Source of the DNA: Paludibacteraceae bacterium
Lineage (GTDB): Bacteria > Bacteroidota > Bacteroidia > Bacteroidales > Paludibacteraceae
Length of the DNA: 64,000 bases
Reading direction: 5' to 3'
Assembly: GCA_024401475.1 (NCBI GenBank)
Contig: JAKSKZ010000009.1
Span: 1-64,000 of the forward strand
This document shows positions 16,849 through 25,632 of this stretch, one piece after another (positions within the stretch are counted from its first letter, which is position 1; the number at the start of each line of letters is the position of its first letter). The position numbers and the translations under genes are program-made. The notes beneath the pieces are model-generated. The model worked only from the letters and a program-made list of their open reading frames with translations, searched no databases and had not been told where the DNA came from.

Positions 16849-17787
16849 TTGACAGATGCCGATGGCAACATCGCCCAGCACATCGAATACATTCCATATG
16901 GAGAGGTATTTGTAGAAGAGCGTAATTCCCAATTCTCAACTAATTTCTTGTTCAATGCCAAAGAACTAGATAACGAGACTGGTCTTTACTACTATGGAGC
17001 TCGCTATCTTGATCCTATGGGAGCGATGTGGCTGAGTGTGGATCCGATGTGGGAGAAGTATGCTGGAATGAGTCCGTATAATTATTGTGCGGGAAATCCG
17101 GTGAAATTGGTGGATGTGGATGGAAGGGATTATGTGTATTTTAAGGAAGATGGAACAGAAATAGGACGTATTACAAATGATAATGAGGAAATGTGGTATG
17201 CTATAAGAACTACTCAATCGACCGAAGAAATGTATAAAGAATCGTCTCCAACTCAGAAAGGAAATACTAATCCTATATCTAAAAAGGATGCTCTCAGAGC
17301 TTTAATAACCGTAAAAATGGCTTGTGATGGTATAACTTCTCAAGATGACATACCAATGCATTTATTTACTAGGATTCCTAATCAAGAAACTGCTGATGCT
17401 AGTTTTGAGTTTATCCGTGATGATGGAACCGCTGGTACAAGCGATAATAATAACAGAGAGTACTCATTTAACGTTCTAATGGATTACGATGATAGAAATG
17501 AGTATCTTGGGTTAAAGGCTTCTGGAGCTGCTGGACCAGTCATGGATCCTAGTGAAAACGCAGTCCTTCCTGCAGGAGGTCATAGAGAAAACCACACTCA
17601 TTCAAGTGGTGTGAAAACTGTTGGTAGCAGAATTTTTTCCTGGCAACAACCACCATCAAAAGGAGACATTGAAAATTGTGGTACAGGTTTTACTGGAAAT
17701 GTTTGGGGAATGCGTTCAAAAACATTATACATATATGATAAAAAAGGTGTTAAAGCTACAATTCCTTTTAGTATTTATGGCAGGTAA
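16849..17787 (+). CDS. Type B Rhs tip with JAB-like toxin
   Basis: 312 codons; the frame is open from TTG 16849 within TDADGNIAQHIEYIPYGEV. Core to NPVKLVDVDGRD. Toxin ~200 residues with GGHRENHTHSSG, then SWQQPPSKGDIENC and GNVWGMRSKTLYIYD: HxH, Ser and Asp in JAMM order. Structurally intact. Just upstream lies cccccttcaggggctaggggg instead of the double hairpin. The immunity gene begins two bases after the stop. Confidence 0.77.
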   Translation: MTDADGNIAQHIEYIPYGEVFVEERNSQFSTNFLFNAKELDNETGLYYYGARYLDPMGAMWLSVDPMWEKYAGMSPYNYCAGNPVKLVDVDGRDYVYFKEDGTEIGRITNDNEEMWYAIRTTQSTEEMYKESSPTQKGNTNPISKKDALRALITVKMACDGITSQDDIPMHLFTRIPNQETADASFEFIRDDGTAGTSDNNNREYSFNVLMDYDDRNEYLGLKASGAAGPVMDPSENAVLPAGGHRENHTHSSGVKTVGSRIFSWQQPPSKGDIENCGTGFTGNVWGMRSKTLYIYDKKGVKATIPFSIYGR

Positions 17788-17788
17788 A

Positions 17789-18310
17789 ATGAAATATTTA
17801 TTCGTGGTAATTTCGCTACTGATCTTTCCGAAAACATTTTCTGCGGAGGATATTTATGAAGATGCAATAACTCATTTGATCGAAGACGTTATTGAATATC
17901 AGGAATCATCATTTTCAGAAGCTAATAGAGATTCTATTTATCATTTTTCTCTTTTCTTTGAATCTAATGAGATATTTGAAGAAAATGATATTCCTTCTAC
18001 TATATGTGGATATCAAATTGTCAAGATGAGAATGGATGAGTTTAAAACTTATTTGGACACATGTAGTAAGAGAAGAGGTGTGATATTTTCTATAGAGAGA
18101 ATGAATTATTGCAAAACATGCGATGCGAAATTTTCAGTTTCAATAGTTGCATGTCATATGGATTATAGAAACATTAAACTACTTCTTCATGAGGCCAGAT
18201 ATGATTATAATTTCAAAAAGAATACAATGAAGTATAGATATTGTGTATCAGGTGGAACTTCTCAATCATGGGAAGATGTATATTTAAGAAGAAAAGGGCT
18301 GCAAAGATAA
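17789..18310 (+). CDS. Putative immunity protein with signal peptide
   Basis: 173 residues from ATG 17789, preceded by aggtaaa; ATG 17777 is a possible alternative and the frame to 17621 lies within the toxin. Signal peptide KYLFVVISLLIFPKTFSAED. Mature part with NYCKTCDAKFSVSIVAC, cysteine-rich as in other members. No family recognised. Confidence 0.62.
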   Translation: MKYLFVVISLLIFPKTFSAEDIYEDAITHLIEDVIEYQESSFSEANRDSIYHFSLFFESNEIFEENDIPSTICGYQIVKMRMDEFKTYLDTCSKRRGVIFSIERMNYCKTCDAKFSVSIVACHMDYRNIKLLLHEARYDYNFKKNTMKYRYCVSGGTSQSWEDVYLRRKGLQR

Positions 18311-18403
18311 TTTGCTTTGTGAAAACCAAAAGTTGTCTACAAAATACTAGTTCCCCAGATGGTAGAGTTTAGAGAATGAAAGTTACAAAAGTGCTAAACC
18401 ATT

Positions 18404-18435
18404 ACCACCTTCCGCGAGTGCGTAAGCACGAGCGG
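18404..18435 (+). repeat. GNRA hairpin repeat (GTGC-GTAA-GCAC), single
   Basis: Only the second hairpin of the type B boundary is present, joined to an Rhs repeat-region fossil instead of a core. Confidence 0.72.
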
Positions 18436-18439
18436 ATCA

Positions 18440-18624
18440 TCCATCATCATATCAACACTTACGACGATTGGTACAGGTTGATTAAAGCAACTGGAAAATT
18501 TGTTGGAAGTGATAATAAATCAGCTGATTATCAGCTTGCTGATGGGTTACGACAACCTCTACAACATCACATCGAAGAAACTGACGATGAGCCAGACAAA
18601 CCTACAGTTCGACGGCACATTGTC
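18440..18624 (+). pseudogene. Fossil of the Rhs YD-repeat region
   Basis: NTYDDWYRLIKATGKFVGSD then, after a shift near 18538, MGYDNLYNITSKKLTMSQTN and LQFDGTLSA. These are sequences from inside an Rhs cage, well upstream of the core, so the fragment records a second or former full-length Rhs gene. It is directly joined to a type-44 toxin. Confidence 0.65.
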
Positions 18625-18653
18625 GGCATGATGGTGTTAATTTTGGAAGATAT

Positions 18654-19193
18654 ATGGGGAAACAAAAGCCTATTGATTTTAAATTCGCCGATCCTGTTAA
18701 TGACCCGAAAGCACTTGAAGGCTATATAGACGAAAATGGCGTTAAATACAAAATAGACAGAATTAAATTTATGTCATCAGAATCAATTGACAATGCTTTA
18801 TGGAACTCAGGTGTGTATAATAAAGAAAATCAGGAGGATCGCTGGAATTTTGCTATATCAGAGTCAGATGCGTCTGCGGGTTCAGGTAAAATGGATTATG
18901 TTTGTACCGCAAATTTTGAGAGAGGAAGATATCAAAAAGTACTCAATGAAATAGGAAACGTTTCTGAAATAGCGTCTAATGAACTATATATAACAAACAC
19001 AAAATCTGGTTACTATGCACACAATGATCATAATTTTGGAAATTTTTTATGGGGCGCAGGTATGAATGCTTTGGGTTTTAGAGAATATACTGCAAGATTA
19101 GGTGCTCATATATTTGCTTTAAAGAAGGAAGGAGAACTTGATTCGAGTGATGATCAATTATCAATAAAATTGGGATTTGAATGGCGAAAATAA
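18654..19193 (+). pseudogene. Core-less type 44 toxin
   Basis: Toxin sequence probably begins near 18625 (DGVNFGRYMGKQKPIDF) and continues through DFKFADPVNDPK and AHNDHNFGNFLWGAGM to SSDDQLSIKLGFEWRK. Homologous to the toxin at 15118. No core, only an Rhs-repeat fossil upstream, so not expressible as an Rhs fusion. The region from 18898 on is duplicated at 23671. The immunity gene starts 13 bases before its stop. Confidence 0.68.
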
Positions 19194-19651
19194 TTAATTT
19201 AATCATATTTCTTAGTACAATGACACTATATGTGTGTTGCAATGGTTTGAGTTTGAATCCTCATAATGTATGTAATATAGATATTAATTTTATATCAGAG
19301 TTAAGACGCAGTTATGGTATTAACCATATAAGAACAAGACTTGATTATTATGAGGTTTTCTATGAAAATAATAAAAAGCTTTATATCTCTTTAAATAAAA
19401 ATAATTTTTATTTTGAAAATTACATGTCTACAATGGATTCATTAGAAATTCAGTCGATAGTCAATGTTCTTGATATTTGTAATGAGTTCGAAGTGAAGAA
19501 TCTGTCAATAGATAAAAATTATTATTTTTCTATGAATGAGGGCGGAACCTATATTTATCAAGTAGATATAAATGAACCAATTGCTCTTGAACCATCAGAA
19601 AAGGGAAAAATTGTTAATATAAAGGACAAGTGGTTTTATTATAAACCGTGA
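19181..19651 (+). CDS. Putative immunity lipoprotein for toxin 44, duplicated copy 1
   Basis: 156 residues; start overlaps the toxin stop by 13 bases. Hydrophobic N-terminus ending TLYVCCNG, lipobox-like. Related to the gene at 16087. Identical protein at 23954. Confidence 0.66.
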   Translation: MAKIINLIIFLSTMTLYVCCNGLSLNPHNVCNIDINFISELRRSYGINHIRTRLDYYEVFYENNKKLYISLNKNNFYFENYMSTMDSLEIQSIVNVLDICNEFEVKNLSIDKNYYFSMNEGGTYIYQVDINEPIALEPSEKGKIVNIKDKWFYYKP

Positions 19652-19691
19652 AAATACAACTATTGCAACTTCGCACGATTTGAAGTGCCTT

Positions 19692-19757
19692 TATGCCCGA
19701 TACTATAATCACACATTTAAACAAAGAAAAGATTATGGACGTGTTACATTTTATTAA
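19692..19757 (+). pseudogene. M91-like toxin tail, copy 1
   Basis: Reads YARYYNHTFKQRKDYGRVTF before the stop, nearly the same as the end of the M91-like toxin at 10085 (RFYNHTFKQTKEYGKVRFY). The rest of that toxin is gone. The immunity gene begins 23 bases before the stop, the same overlap as in the intact unit. Confidence 0.75.
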
Positions 19758-20361
19758 GAATACGATTGTTTGTTTTATTTTGCTTTTTATACCACTTGAT
19801 TCGTTGGCATGCAAAAAAAAGACTCTTCATAAAGTTCAAAAAAAAATAGAAAAGACCTTAATTAAGGAAGATGTAAAGAAATTTTATTGGGAAGATTCGG
19901 AGTTGAAGATTCTAATGGAATCTGAATGGTGGAAAAAGTTTCCATGTTCAAAAAATGATACCATTATTGTTTTTCTAAGCACATGTGAGGGGGTCAATAG
20001 TGTTGAAATATTTAACAAGTCCAATAGTTTGTGCTATAATGATGCAAATAAAAGTTTTTTCTTAAAGGAAAGCTTGTCTGATTATGAAAAATTTAGAATA
20101 CATCTATTTTTATCATGGGACAAGAATTTATTTAAGCGTATTGAATCCCAAATAAATTGTAAATTGGAATGTGATTATGAAGTTTTTTTTCGTTTTGACC
20201 TATCAGAAAGGAAAATTAAAATGGATTTCTGTGGTTTTGTAGACGTAGATTCTCCAATTATGGAAGAGTGGTTTACGAAGTCTAAAACTTTACAATCAAA
20301 AGATGGACTTGATATTGAAAATTATTTGGATTATCTAAAAAAAGAAGGAGAATTGTTTTAG
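19735..20361 (+). CDS. Orphan immunity protein of M91-like toxin, duplicated copy 1
   Basis: 208 residues from ATG 19735 (MDVLHFIKNTI); the longer frame from 19693 lies in the toxin tail. Signal with LDSLACKK, a likely lipobox. Same family as 11043: KKIEKTLIKED, YWEDSELKILMESEWWKK, WDKNLFKRIES. The identical protein is repeated at 24508. Confidence 0.68.
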   Translation: MDVLHFIKNTIVCFILLFIPLDSLACKKKTLHKVQKKIEKTLIKEDVKKFYWEDSELKILMESEWWKKFPCSKNDTIIVFLSTCEGVNSVEIFNKSNSLCYNDANKSFFLKESLSDYEKFRIHLFLSWDKNLFKRIESQINCKLECDYEVFFRFDLSERKIKMDFCGFVDVDSPIMEEWFTKSKTLQSKDGLDIENYLDYLKKEGELF

Positions 20362-20378
20362 CTTGACTTTTTAGATTT

Positions 20379-20403
20379 GAGGATTTCCAAGGGCGGAACG
20401 CCC
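20379..20403 (+). repeat. Hairpin repeat, first half only
   Basis: gaggatttccaagggcggaacgccc; cut after the first hairpin, where a type B core fragment begins. Confidence 0.7.
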
Positions 20404-20714
20404 ACATCGAATACATTCCTTACGGAGAAGTATTTGTGGAGGAGCGTAATTCCCAATTCTCTACCAATTTCTTATTCAACGCCAAAGAACTTGACAACGA
20501 GACAGGTCTGTACTACTACGGAGCAAGATATCTTGATCCTACGGGAGCAATGTGGCTGAGTGTGGATCCGATGTGGGAGAAGTATGCTGGAATGACTCCG
20601 TACAATTATTGTATGGGAAATCCGGTGGTGATGATTGATATAGGTGTGCGTATGAGACCTCCCATATTCTATATAGAAAGAATTTCATTATATTTGCAAT
20701 ATTGGTTAAAATGA
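20404..20714 (+). pseudogene. Type B Rhs core fragment without toxin
   Basis: From HIEYIPYGEVFVEERNSQF through GLYYYGARYLDPTGAMWLSV to MTPYNYCMGNPVVMID, then 20-odd unrelated codons and a stop. The core is joined to unrelated DNA at the hinge, so its tip was lost, possibly when the DUF1016 gene entered. Confidence 0.75.
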
Positions 20715-20715
20715 T

Positions 20716-21783
20716 ATGTTCGTGGCTGAAAATAAAGAGACTTCAACTGTTGATGTAAAGTCATTGGTTGCTGATTTATGCAATATAATTGAAAAAGCGA
20801 AAAACAATGTCGCATCAAAGGCTAATTATGAGCTCACGATGATGTATTGGCATATAGGCGAAAGAATAAATCGTGACGTGCTTGGAAATCAACGTGCTGA
20901 GTATGGCAAGCAAATTGTGTCGACGGTATCGACACAATTGCAGTTCTATTTTGGCACAAAAGGATTTGAATCAAGAAACATACGCCGTATGATGCAGTTT
21001 GCATCCAAATATCCCAACGAACAGATAGTGTCGACGATATCGACACAATTGAGTTGGTCTCATGTCATAGAAATATTGCCATTGAAGGATTCTCTGCAAA
21101 GTGAATTTTATTTGACTATGGCATCTCATGAAAGATGGAGTGTACATCAGCTTCGTAAGGAGATAGATAATATGCTTTATGAGCGTACAGCAATTGCCAC
21201 AAAACCGGAAGAAATTATCAAGAAAGAGTTGACGGAATTGCGTTCCAATAACGTCATGACTCCTGATATGGTATTCAAAAGCCCATATTTTCTTGATTTT
21301 ACGGGACTCAAGGGGATGTATAGTGAGAAAAGTCTTGAAGACAGCCTTGTTGCCAATTTAGAACAATTTATTCTTGAATTAGGAAATGGATTCTCATTTG
21401 TCGAACGTCAGAAGAGAATGATTATCGACGGGGAGGATTTCTATTTGGATTTGCTTTTTTATCATCGCAAACTTCATCGACTTGTCGCAATTGATCTCAA
21501 ACTTGGTAGATTCAAAGCACAATATAAAGGGCAAATGGAGCTGTATCTTCGTTGGTTGGAAGCAAATGAAATGGAACCAGGAGAAGAATCTCCTCTTGGA
21601 TTGTTGCTGTGCACAGAAGGCAGTGAAGAGCAGATTGAACTATTACAACTTGATAAAGCAGGCATAAAAGTTGCACAATACATGACAGAACTCCCGCCTC
21701 GAAATGTCTTGATAAATCAAATTCAAAAATCGTTGGAAGTGGCTAAAGAGAGGTTTGAAAATGTCAAATCAGAAAATTTATGA
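20716..21783 (+). CDS. DUF1016 family PD-(D/E)xK nuclease (YhcG-like)
   Basis: 355 residues. N-terminal DUF1016-N region (ELTMMYWHIGERINRDVLG, then SRNIRRMMQFASKYP) and a C-terminal nuclease domain with EDFYLDLLFYHRKLHRLVAI and DLKLGRFKAQYKGQMELYL, giving the D...(D/E)xK-like residues. Members are widespread accessory genes often linked with restriction or mobile DNA; the cellular role is not settled. It is the only non-Rhs, non-IS gene of full size in the island, sits two bases after a broken core, and lies between the two copies of the 1.5-kb duplication. Confidence 0.82.
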   Translation: MFVAENKETSTVDVKSLVADLCNIIEKAKNNVASKANYELTMMYWHIGERINRDVLGNQRAEYGKQIVSTVSTQLQFYFGTKGFESRNIRRMMQFASKYPNEQIVSTISTQLSWSHVIEILPLKDSLQSEFYLTMASHERWSVHQLRKEIDNMLYERTAIATKPEEIIKKELTELRSNNVMTPDMVFKSPYFLDFTGLKGMYSEKSLEDSLVANLEQFILELGNGFSFVERQKRMIIDGEDFYLDLLFYHRKLHRLVAIDLKLGRFKAQYKGQMELYLRWLEANEMEPGEESPLGLLLCTEGSEEQIELLQLDKAGIKVAQYMTELPPRNVLINQIQKSLEVAKERFENVKSENL

Positions 21784-21907
21784 TCAGATGCTGACAATCA
21801 AGAGAAGATTTGACGAATTTGGTTTTGAGTACATCGATTCAGAAAAGGACGTGGAAGTTAAATCCTTACCCAGTTTCCCCTTCAGGGACTATGAGGCGAA
21901 CTCATGA
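21761..21907 (+). CDS. Small ORF overlapping the DUF1016 gene end
   Basis: 48 codons: MSNQKIYDQMLTIKRRFDEF and on to SLPSFPFRDYEANS. Overlaps the preceding gene by 23 bases. Could be a truncated partner of the nuclease or chance; no family recognised. Confidence 0.3.
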   Translation: MSNQKIYDQMLTIKRRFDEFGFEYIDSEKDVEVKSLPSFPFRDYEANS

Positions 21908-21949
21908 TCAATGTAAAAATGATGGAGTTGGTGTTATAAGAAAAAAGAA

Positions 21950-22618
21950 ATGAGAACGACAATTATTATCTTTCTTTTGACGAGTTTCCTCTGCTCTTTT
22001 TCTCAGGAAAAAGTGTTTGTGAAAGGGTTTTATGAAATCCGTTATGATATAAAAGATTATGAATCTTGTATTTCGGATACGGTTGAATTTGTTCGTTCAT
22101 CACTTCGTGAGTCATTTAGAAATAAAAAAATATGGATTCCGTGGAGAAAAGTAAAAATTCGAAAGTATTCTGTTTGTGATTTAAAAGAATGTGGCGAAAG
22201 AATTATTCTCGGGGAAACAAATGATTTTTCATTAATAAGTAATGAATCTTGGGATTGCATGGATTATTCATTCATTATTGAATGTTTTTCAAGTGAATGT
22301 CAGTCAATGATGGACAGTTTGTCTGGTGAATCACTTGAAAACAAAAAGAAAACAATGAAAATGATTTCGCCACTTTTTGTGAAAACTCCATTTTTGTATA
22401 AATATTCATATAGAGCATACTATATAGAGGGGGAAGCTTTGAAGTTTACATTTAATAATGTGCTTGAATTCAAAAAGAATTATATTTATCATCACTGTAT
22501 ATCAAATTTATGTGAAGATAGAGATAGCGTAGACGTATATTTTTTATACAACATTAAAATTATAGACGCTGTTGCAATCCCAGATAAGTATATTTGGAAA
22601 AGAAATTATGACAATTGA
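21950..22618 (+). CDS. Orphan immunity protein with signal peptide
   Basis: 222 residues, signal peptide TTIIIFLLTSFLCSFSQEK. The ATG overlaps a TGA (ATGA) that ends a ~20-codon frame KNDGVGVIRKKK, a probable toxin end. Several Cys (SCISD, DLKECGE, CISNLCED). No intact toxin nearby. Confidence 0.58.
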   Translation: MRTTIIIFLLTSFLCSFSQEKVFVKGFYEIRYDIKDYESCISDTVEFVRSSLRESFRNKKIWIPWRKVKIRKYSVCDLKECGERIILGETNDFSLISNESWDCMDYSFIIECFSSECQSMMDSLSGESLENKKKTMKMISPLFVKTPFLYKYSYRAYYIEGEALKFTFNNVLEFKKNYIYHHCISNLCEDRDSVDVYFLYNIKIIDAVAIPDKYIWKRNYDN

Positions 22619-22667
22619 AGATGTATGATGTTTCTGGTAAAGGAAACGTAACTAATGGTAGAGAGGT

Positions 22668-22874
22668 GTCTCGTTTGATGAAAATGGTCGTTACTTCGTC
22701 GCCCCTGTCAAATCTACGACCAAGAGATTTGAGGAAGATTCGGAGATCACAACCAATATCGTTGAGAACACATATGGCAATTTCGGTAATCTGACTCAAT
22801 ACAAATATACAGACGGAATCACGAACAAAAGCTACACTACAACCATCGAGTATCAGGGATATGATATTCGCTGA
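22668..22874 (+). pseudogene. Fossil of the Rhs YD-repeat region
   Basis: Frame DENGRYFVAPVKSTTKRFEE, then NTYGNFGNLTQYKYTDGI and YTTTIEYQGYD: Rhs-cage sequence from upstream of the core. Together with the one at 18440 it shows that interior parts of Rhs genes have also been carried into the array. The stretch 22619-23000 holds only this and the following toxin tail. Confidence 0.6.
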
Positions 22875-23004
22875 TATTCTCGATAAAACATCTACAATTT
22901 ATGGATCTGATGTTAGAGTTTACTATTCAGGAGGAAAAATGAGTGATCAGCAATTGTTGAAACACAATAATGGAAACCTTGTTAAACAAAATGGAAAACG
23001 ATGA
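22861..23004 (+). pseudogene. Toxin C-terminal tail
   Basis: Frame FADILDKTSTIYGSDVRVYY then SGGKMSDQQLLKHNNGNLV to TGA 23002-23004, overlapping the next ATG by 4 bases. Unknown toxin class. Confidence 0.55.
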
Positions 23005-23486
23005 TTAAACGGTTGTTTTTTTTTGTCATCATATTTTGTATGGCAATCACTTGTTTGGTATATAATATTAAATTTTGTGTGTTGTACTGCAACGAAAACG
23101 GAATGATTAGAAATAATGAAAATAATATTATTTCGGAAGGTGTTTTTAATGGTATATATATATACTTAGATAAGGATGACTATGTAGACCTTAAAAATAG
23201 AAGAACCATGTTTCATAGAGTTTTGTATACAAATGATTCGTTGATTGTAAATGAATTCATCAAATATTCTAAATTTAGCCCATTAGGAGGTGATATTTGT
23301 ACATGTACTAGTTTCATCTATTTTACTAGGAATGATACGATACAGGAAGAATTTGGATGTTGTATTTCTTCAAAAGGAATAGGTATTCAAAGCTCAAAAT
23401 TAGGATATTTAGAAGATACTTCTGACACTACCTTAAAGTTGATAGAACGTTTTGAGGATAAGATAGGTATTGTATTTAAATATTGA
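23001..23486 (+). CDS. Orphan immunity protein with N-terminal anchor
   Basis: 161 residues; hydrophobic KRLFFFVIIFCMAITCLVY at the start, then a soluble part with CTCTSFIYF and EEFGCCISS. ATGA overlap with a toxin tail. No family recognised. Confidence 0.58.
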   Translation: MIKRLFFFVIIFCMAITCLVYNIKFCVLYCNENGMIRNNENNIISEGVFNGIYIYLDKDDYVDLKNRRTMFHRVLYTNDSLIVNEFIKYSKFSPLGGDICTCTSFIYFTRNDTIQEEFGCCISSKGIGIQSSKLGYLEDTSDTTLKLIERFEDKIGIVFKY

Positions 23487-23534
23487 ATTTCATTATCATT
23501 TGTATTATCGTTATTCTTAGAAGCTGTTTAAATT

Positions 23535-23672
23535 TTAGTGGAAAATTTTGTTAAGGATCAAAAAGCAGAAGGCTAATTGAATCATTGCGACAGAAGACTC
23601 AGAGTAAAATTCGTAATCAATAGTTAGTCTTCTAAAATTTTCAAGCCAGGCAAACGAGCGTTCCACTATAAT
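23535..23672 (-). mobile_element. IS5/IS427-like transposase C-terminus remnant
   Basis: On the minus strand: VERSFAWLENFRRLTIDYEF and SVAMIQLAFCFLILNKIF, the end of an IS5-family transposase. gaagctgtttaaatttt just outside resembles an IS end. The remnant stops exactly where copy 2 of the 1.5-kb duplication starts (23671). Confidence 0.78.
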
Positions 23673-23966
23673 GTTTGTACCGCAAATTTTGAGAGAGGAA
23701 GATATCAAAAAGTACTCAATGAAATAGGAAACGTTTCTGAAATAGCGTCTAATGAACTATATATAACAAACACAAAATCTGGTTACTATGCACACAATGA
23801 TCATAATTTTGGAAATTTTTTATGGGGCGCAGGTATGAATGCTTTGGGTTTTAGAGAATATACTGCAAGATTAGGTGCTCATATATTTGCTTTAAAGAAG
23901 GAAGGAGAACTTGATTCGAGTGATGATCAATTATCAATAAAATTGGGATTTGAATGGCGAAAATAA
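23673..23966 (+). pseudogene. Type 44 toxin C-terminal half, copy 2
   Basis: Only the last ~97 codons of the toxin at 18654 remain, from VCTANFERGRYQ to the stop. No core or start. Confidence 0.72.
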
Positions 23967-24424
23967 TTAATTTAATCATATTTCTTAGTACAATGACACT
24001 ATATGTGTGTTGCAATGGTTTGAGTTTGAATCCTCATAATGTATGTAATATAGATATTAATTTTATATCAGAGTTAAGACGCAGTTATGGTATTAACCAT
24101 ATAAGAACAAGACTTGATTATTATGAGGTTTTCTATGAAAATAATAAAAAGCTTTATATCTCTTTAAATAAAAATAATTTTTATTTTGAAAATTACATGT
24201 CTACAATGGATTCATTAGAAATTCAGTCGATAGTCAATGTTCTTGATATTTGTAATGAGTTCGAAGTGAAGAATCTGTCAATAGATAAAAATTATTATTT
24301 TTCTATGAATGAGGGCGGAACCTATATTTATCAAGTAGATATAAATGAACCAATTGCTCTTGAACCATCAGAAAAGGGAAAAATTGTTAATATAAAGGAC
24401 AAGTGGTTTTATTATAAACCGTGA
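23954..24424 (+). CDS. Putative immunity lipoprotein for toxin 44, duplicated copy 2
   Basis: Protein identical to that at 19181. Retained whole while its toxin is truncated. Confidence 0.65.
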   Translation: MAKIINLIIFLSTMTLYVCCNGLSLNPHNVCNIDINFISELRRSYGINHIRTRLDYYEVFYENNKKLYISLNKNNFYFENYMSTMDSLEIQSIVNVLDICNEFEVKNLSIDKNYYFSMNEGGTYIYQVDINEPIALEPSEKGKIVNIKDKWFYYKP

Positions 24425-24464
24425 AAATACAACTATTGCAACTTCGCACGATTTGAAGTGCCTT

Positions 24465-24530
24465 TATGCCCGATACTATAATCACACATTTAAACAAAGA
24501 AAAGATTATGGACGTGTTACATTTTATTAA
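24465..24530 (+). pseudogene. M91-like toxin tail, copy 2
   Basis: Duplicate of 19692-19757. Confidence 0.72.
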
Positions 24531-25134
24531 GAATACGATTGTTTGTTTTATTTTGCTTTTTATACCACTTGATTCGTTGGCATGCAAAAAAAAGACTCTT
24601 CATAAAGTTCAAAAAAAAATAGAAAAGACCTTAATTAAGGAAGATGTAAAGAAATTTTATTGGGAAGATTCGGAGTTGAAGATTCTAATGGAATCTGAAT
24701 GGTGGAAAAAGTTTCCATGTTCAAAAAATGATACCATTATTGTTTTTCTAAGCACATGTGAGGGGGTCAATAGTGTTGAAATATTTAACAAGTCCAATAG
24801 TTTGTGCTATAATGATGCAAATAAAAGTTTTTTCTTAAAGGAAAGCTTGTCTGATTATGAAAAATTTAGAATACATCTATTTTTATCATGGGACAAGAAT
24901 TTATTTAAGCGTATTGAATCCCAAATAAATTGTAAATTGGAATGTGATTATGAAGTTTTTTTTCGTTTTGACCTATCAGAAAGGAAAATTAAAATGGATT
25001 TCTGTGGTTTTGTAGACGTAGATTCTCCAATTATGGAAGAGTGGTTTACGAAGTCTAAAACTTTACAATCAAAAGATGGACTTGATATTGAAAATTATTT
25101 GGATTATCTAAAAAAAGAAGGAGAATTGTTTTAG
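24508..25134 (+). CDS. Orphan immunity protein of M91-like toxin, duplicated copy 2
   Basis: Protein identical to that at 19735; start chosen as there. Confidence 0.67.
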   Translation: MDVLHFIKNTIVCFILLFIPLDSLACKKKTLHKVQKKIEKTLIKEDVKKFYWEDSELKILMESEWWKKFPCSKNDTIIVFLSTCEGVNSVEIFNKSNSLCYNDANKSFFLKESLSDYEKFRIHLFLSWDKNLFKRIESQINCKLECDYEVFFRFDLSERKIKMDFCGFVDVDSPIMEEWFTKSKTLQSKDGLDIENYLDYLKKEGELF

Positions 25135-25151
25135 CTTAACTTTTTAGATTT

Positions 25152-25216
25152 GAGGATTTCCAAGGGCGGAACGCCCTTGCCCTGCCCACTTCGAGCGAGC
25201 CGTAAGGCGAGCGAGA
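25152..25216 (+). repeat. Double hairpin repeat (GCC-GTAA-GGC variant)
   Basis: First hairpin AAGGGCG-GAA-CGCCCTT, second GCC-GTAA-GGC, as at 5411. No core follows; an IS3-type element begins ~75 bases on. Confidence 0.75.
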
Positions 25217-25326
25217 AAGTCAATGTTCCCGACGCAAAAGAATAACCCGACACCATAATGATTATAATACTGCCGCTTTTTCGAACCAGTTGCTAAGTTA
25301 AGAAAATAAAGTTTAATTTAGCAGTC

Positions 25327-25632
25327 ATGAAAAGTAAAAGAAGAAGCTTCACGGCAGAATTTAAAGCCCAAGTTGCCATAGAGGCACTGAAGGGACAAGA
25401 GACACTGGCGCAGTTGTCAGAGCGTTTCAATGTATCGAGTGTGATGATTTCCAACTGGAAATCAGAGTTCCTAAACAACGCCTCAGCAGCCTTCTCAGAG
25501 AAAAAGAAGGACGACGCGAAAGATAGAGAGTTGGAGCAGTGCTACAATAAGATCGGCAGACTGGAGATGAAGCTGGATTTTGCAAAGCGGGCATCAAAAG
25601 CGTTGGGGATACCAATGCCCGCAGACGACTAA
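25327..25632 (+). CDS. IS3-family transposase OrfA
   Basis: 101 residues. Helix-turn-helix of the IS3/IS911 type (RRSFTAEFKAQVAIEALKGQ, LSERFNVSSVMISNWKSEF) and a C-terminal coiled segment (RELEQCYNKIGRLEMKLDF) resembling the leucine zipper of OrfA. The OrfB frame overlaps from about 25590, as expected for a -1 frameshift fusion. Probably no longer mobile, because OrfB is truncated. Confidence 0.85.
   Translation: MKSKRRSFTAEFKAQVAIEALKGQETLAQLSERFNVSSVMISNWKSEFLNNASAAFSEKKKDDAKDRELEQCYNKIGRLEMKLDFAKRASKALGIPMPADD

Larger units (their letters stand above)
18898..20403 (+). repeat. 1.5-kb direct duplication, copy 1
   Basis: 1,506 bases matching 23671-25176 at an offset of 4,773, with one difference seen by eye (g at 20365, a at 25138). 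Contains the end of a type-44 toxin, its immunity gene, an M91-like toxin tail and a second immunity gene, and ends inside the hairpin repeat AAGGGCG-GAA-CGCCC. Confidence 0.93.
23671..25176 (+). repeat. 1.5-kb direct duplication, copy 2
   Basis: See copy 1 at 18898. The left end is fused to an IS transposase remnant; the right end runs into a complete double-hairpin repeat. Confidence 0.93.
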
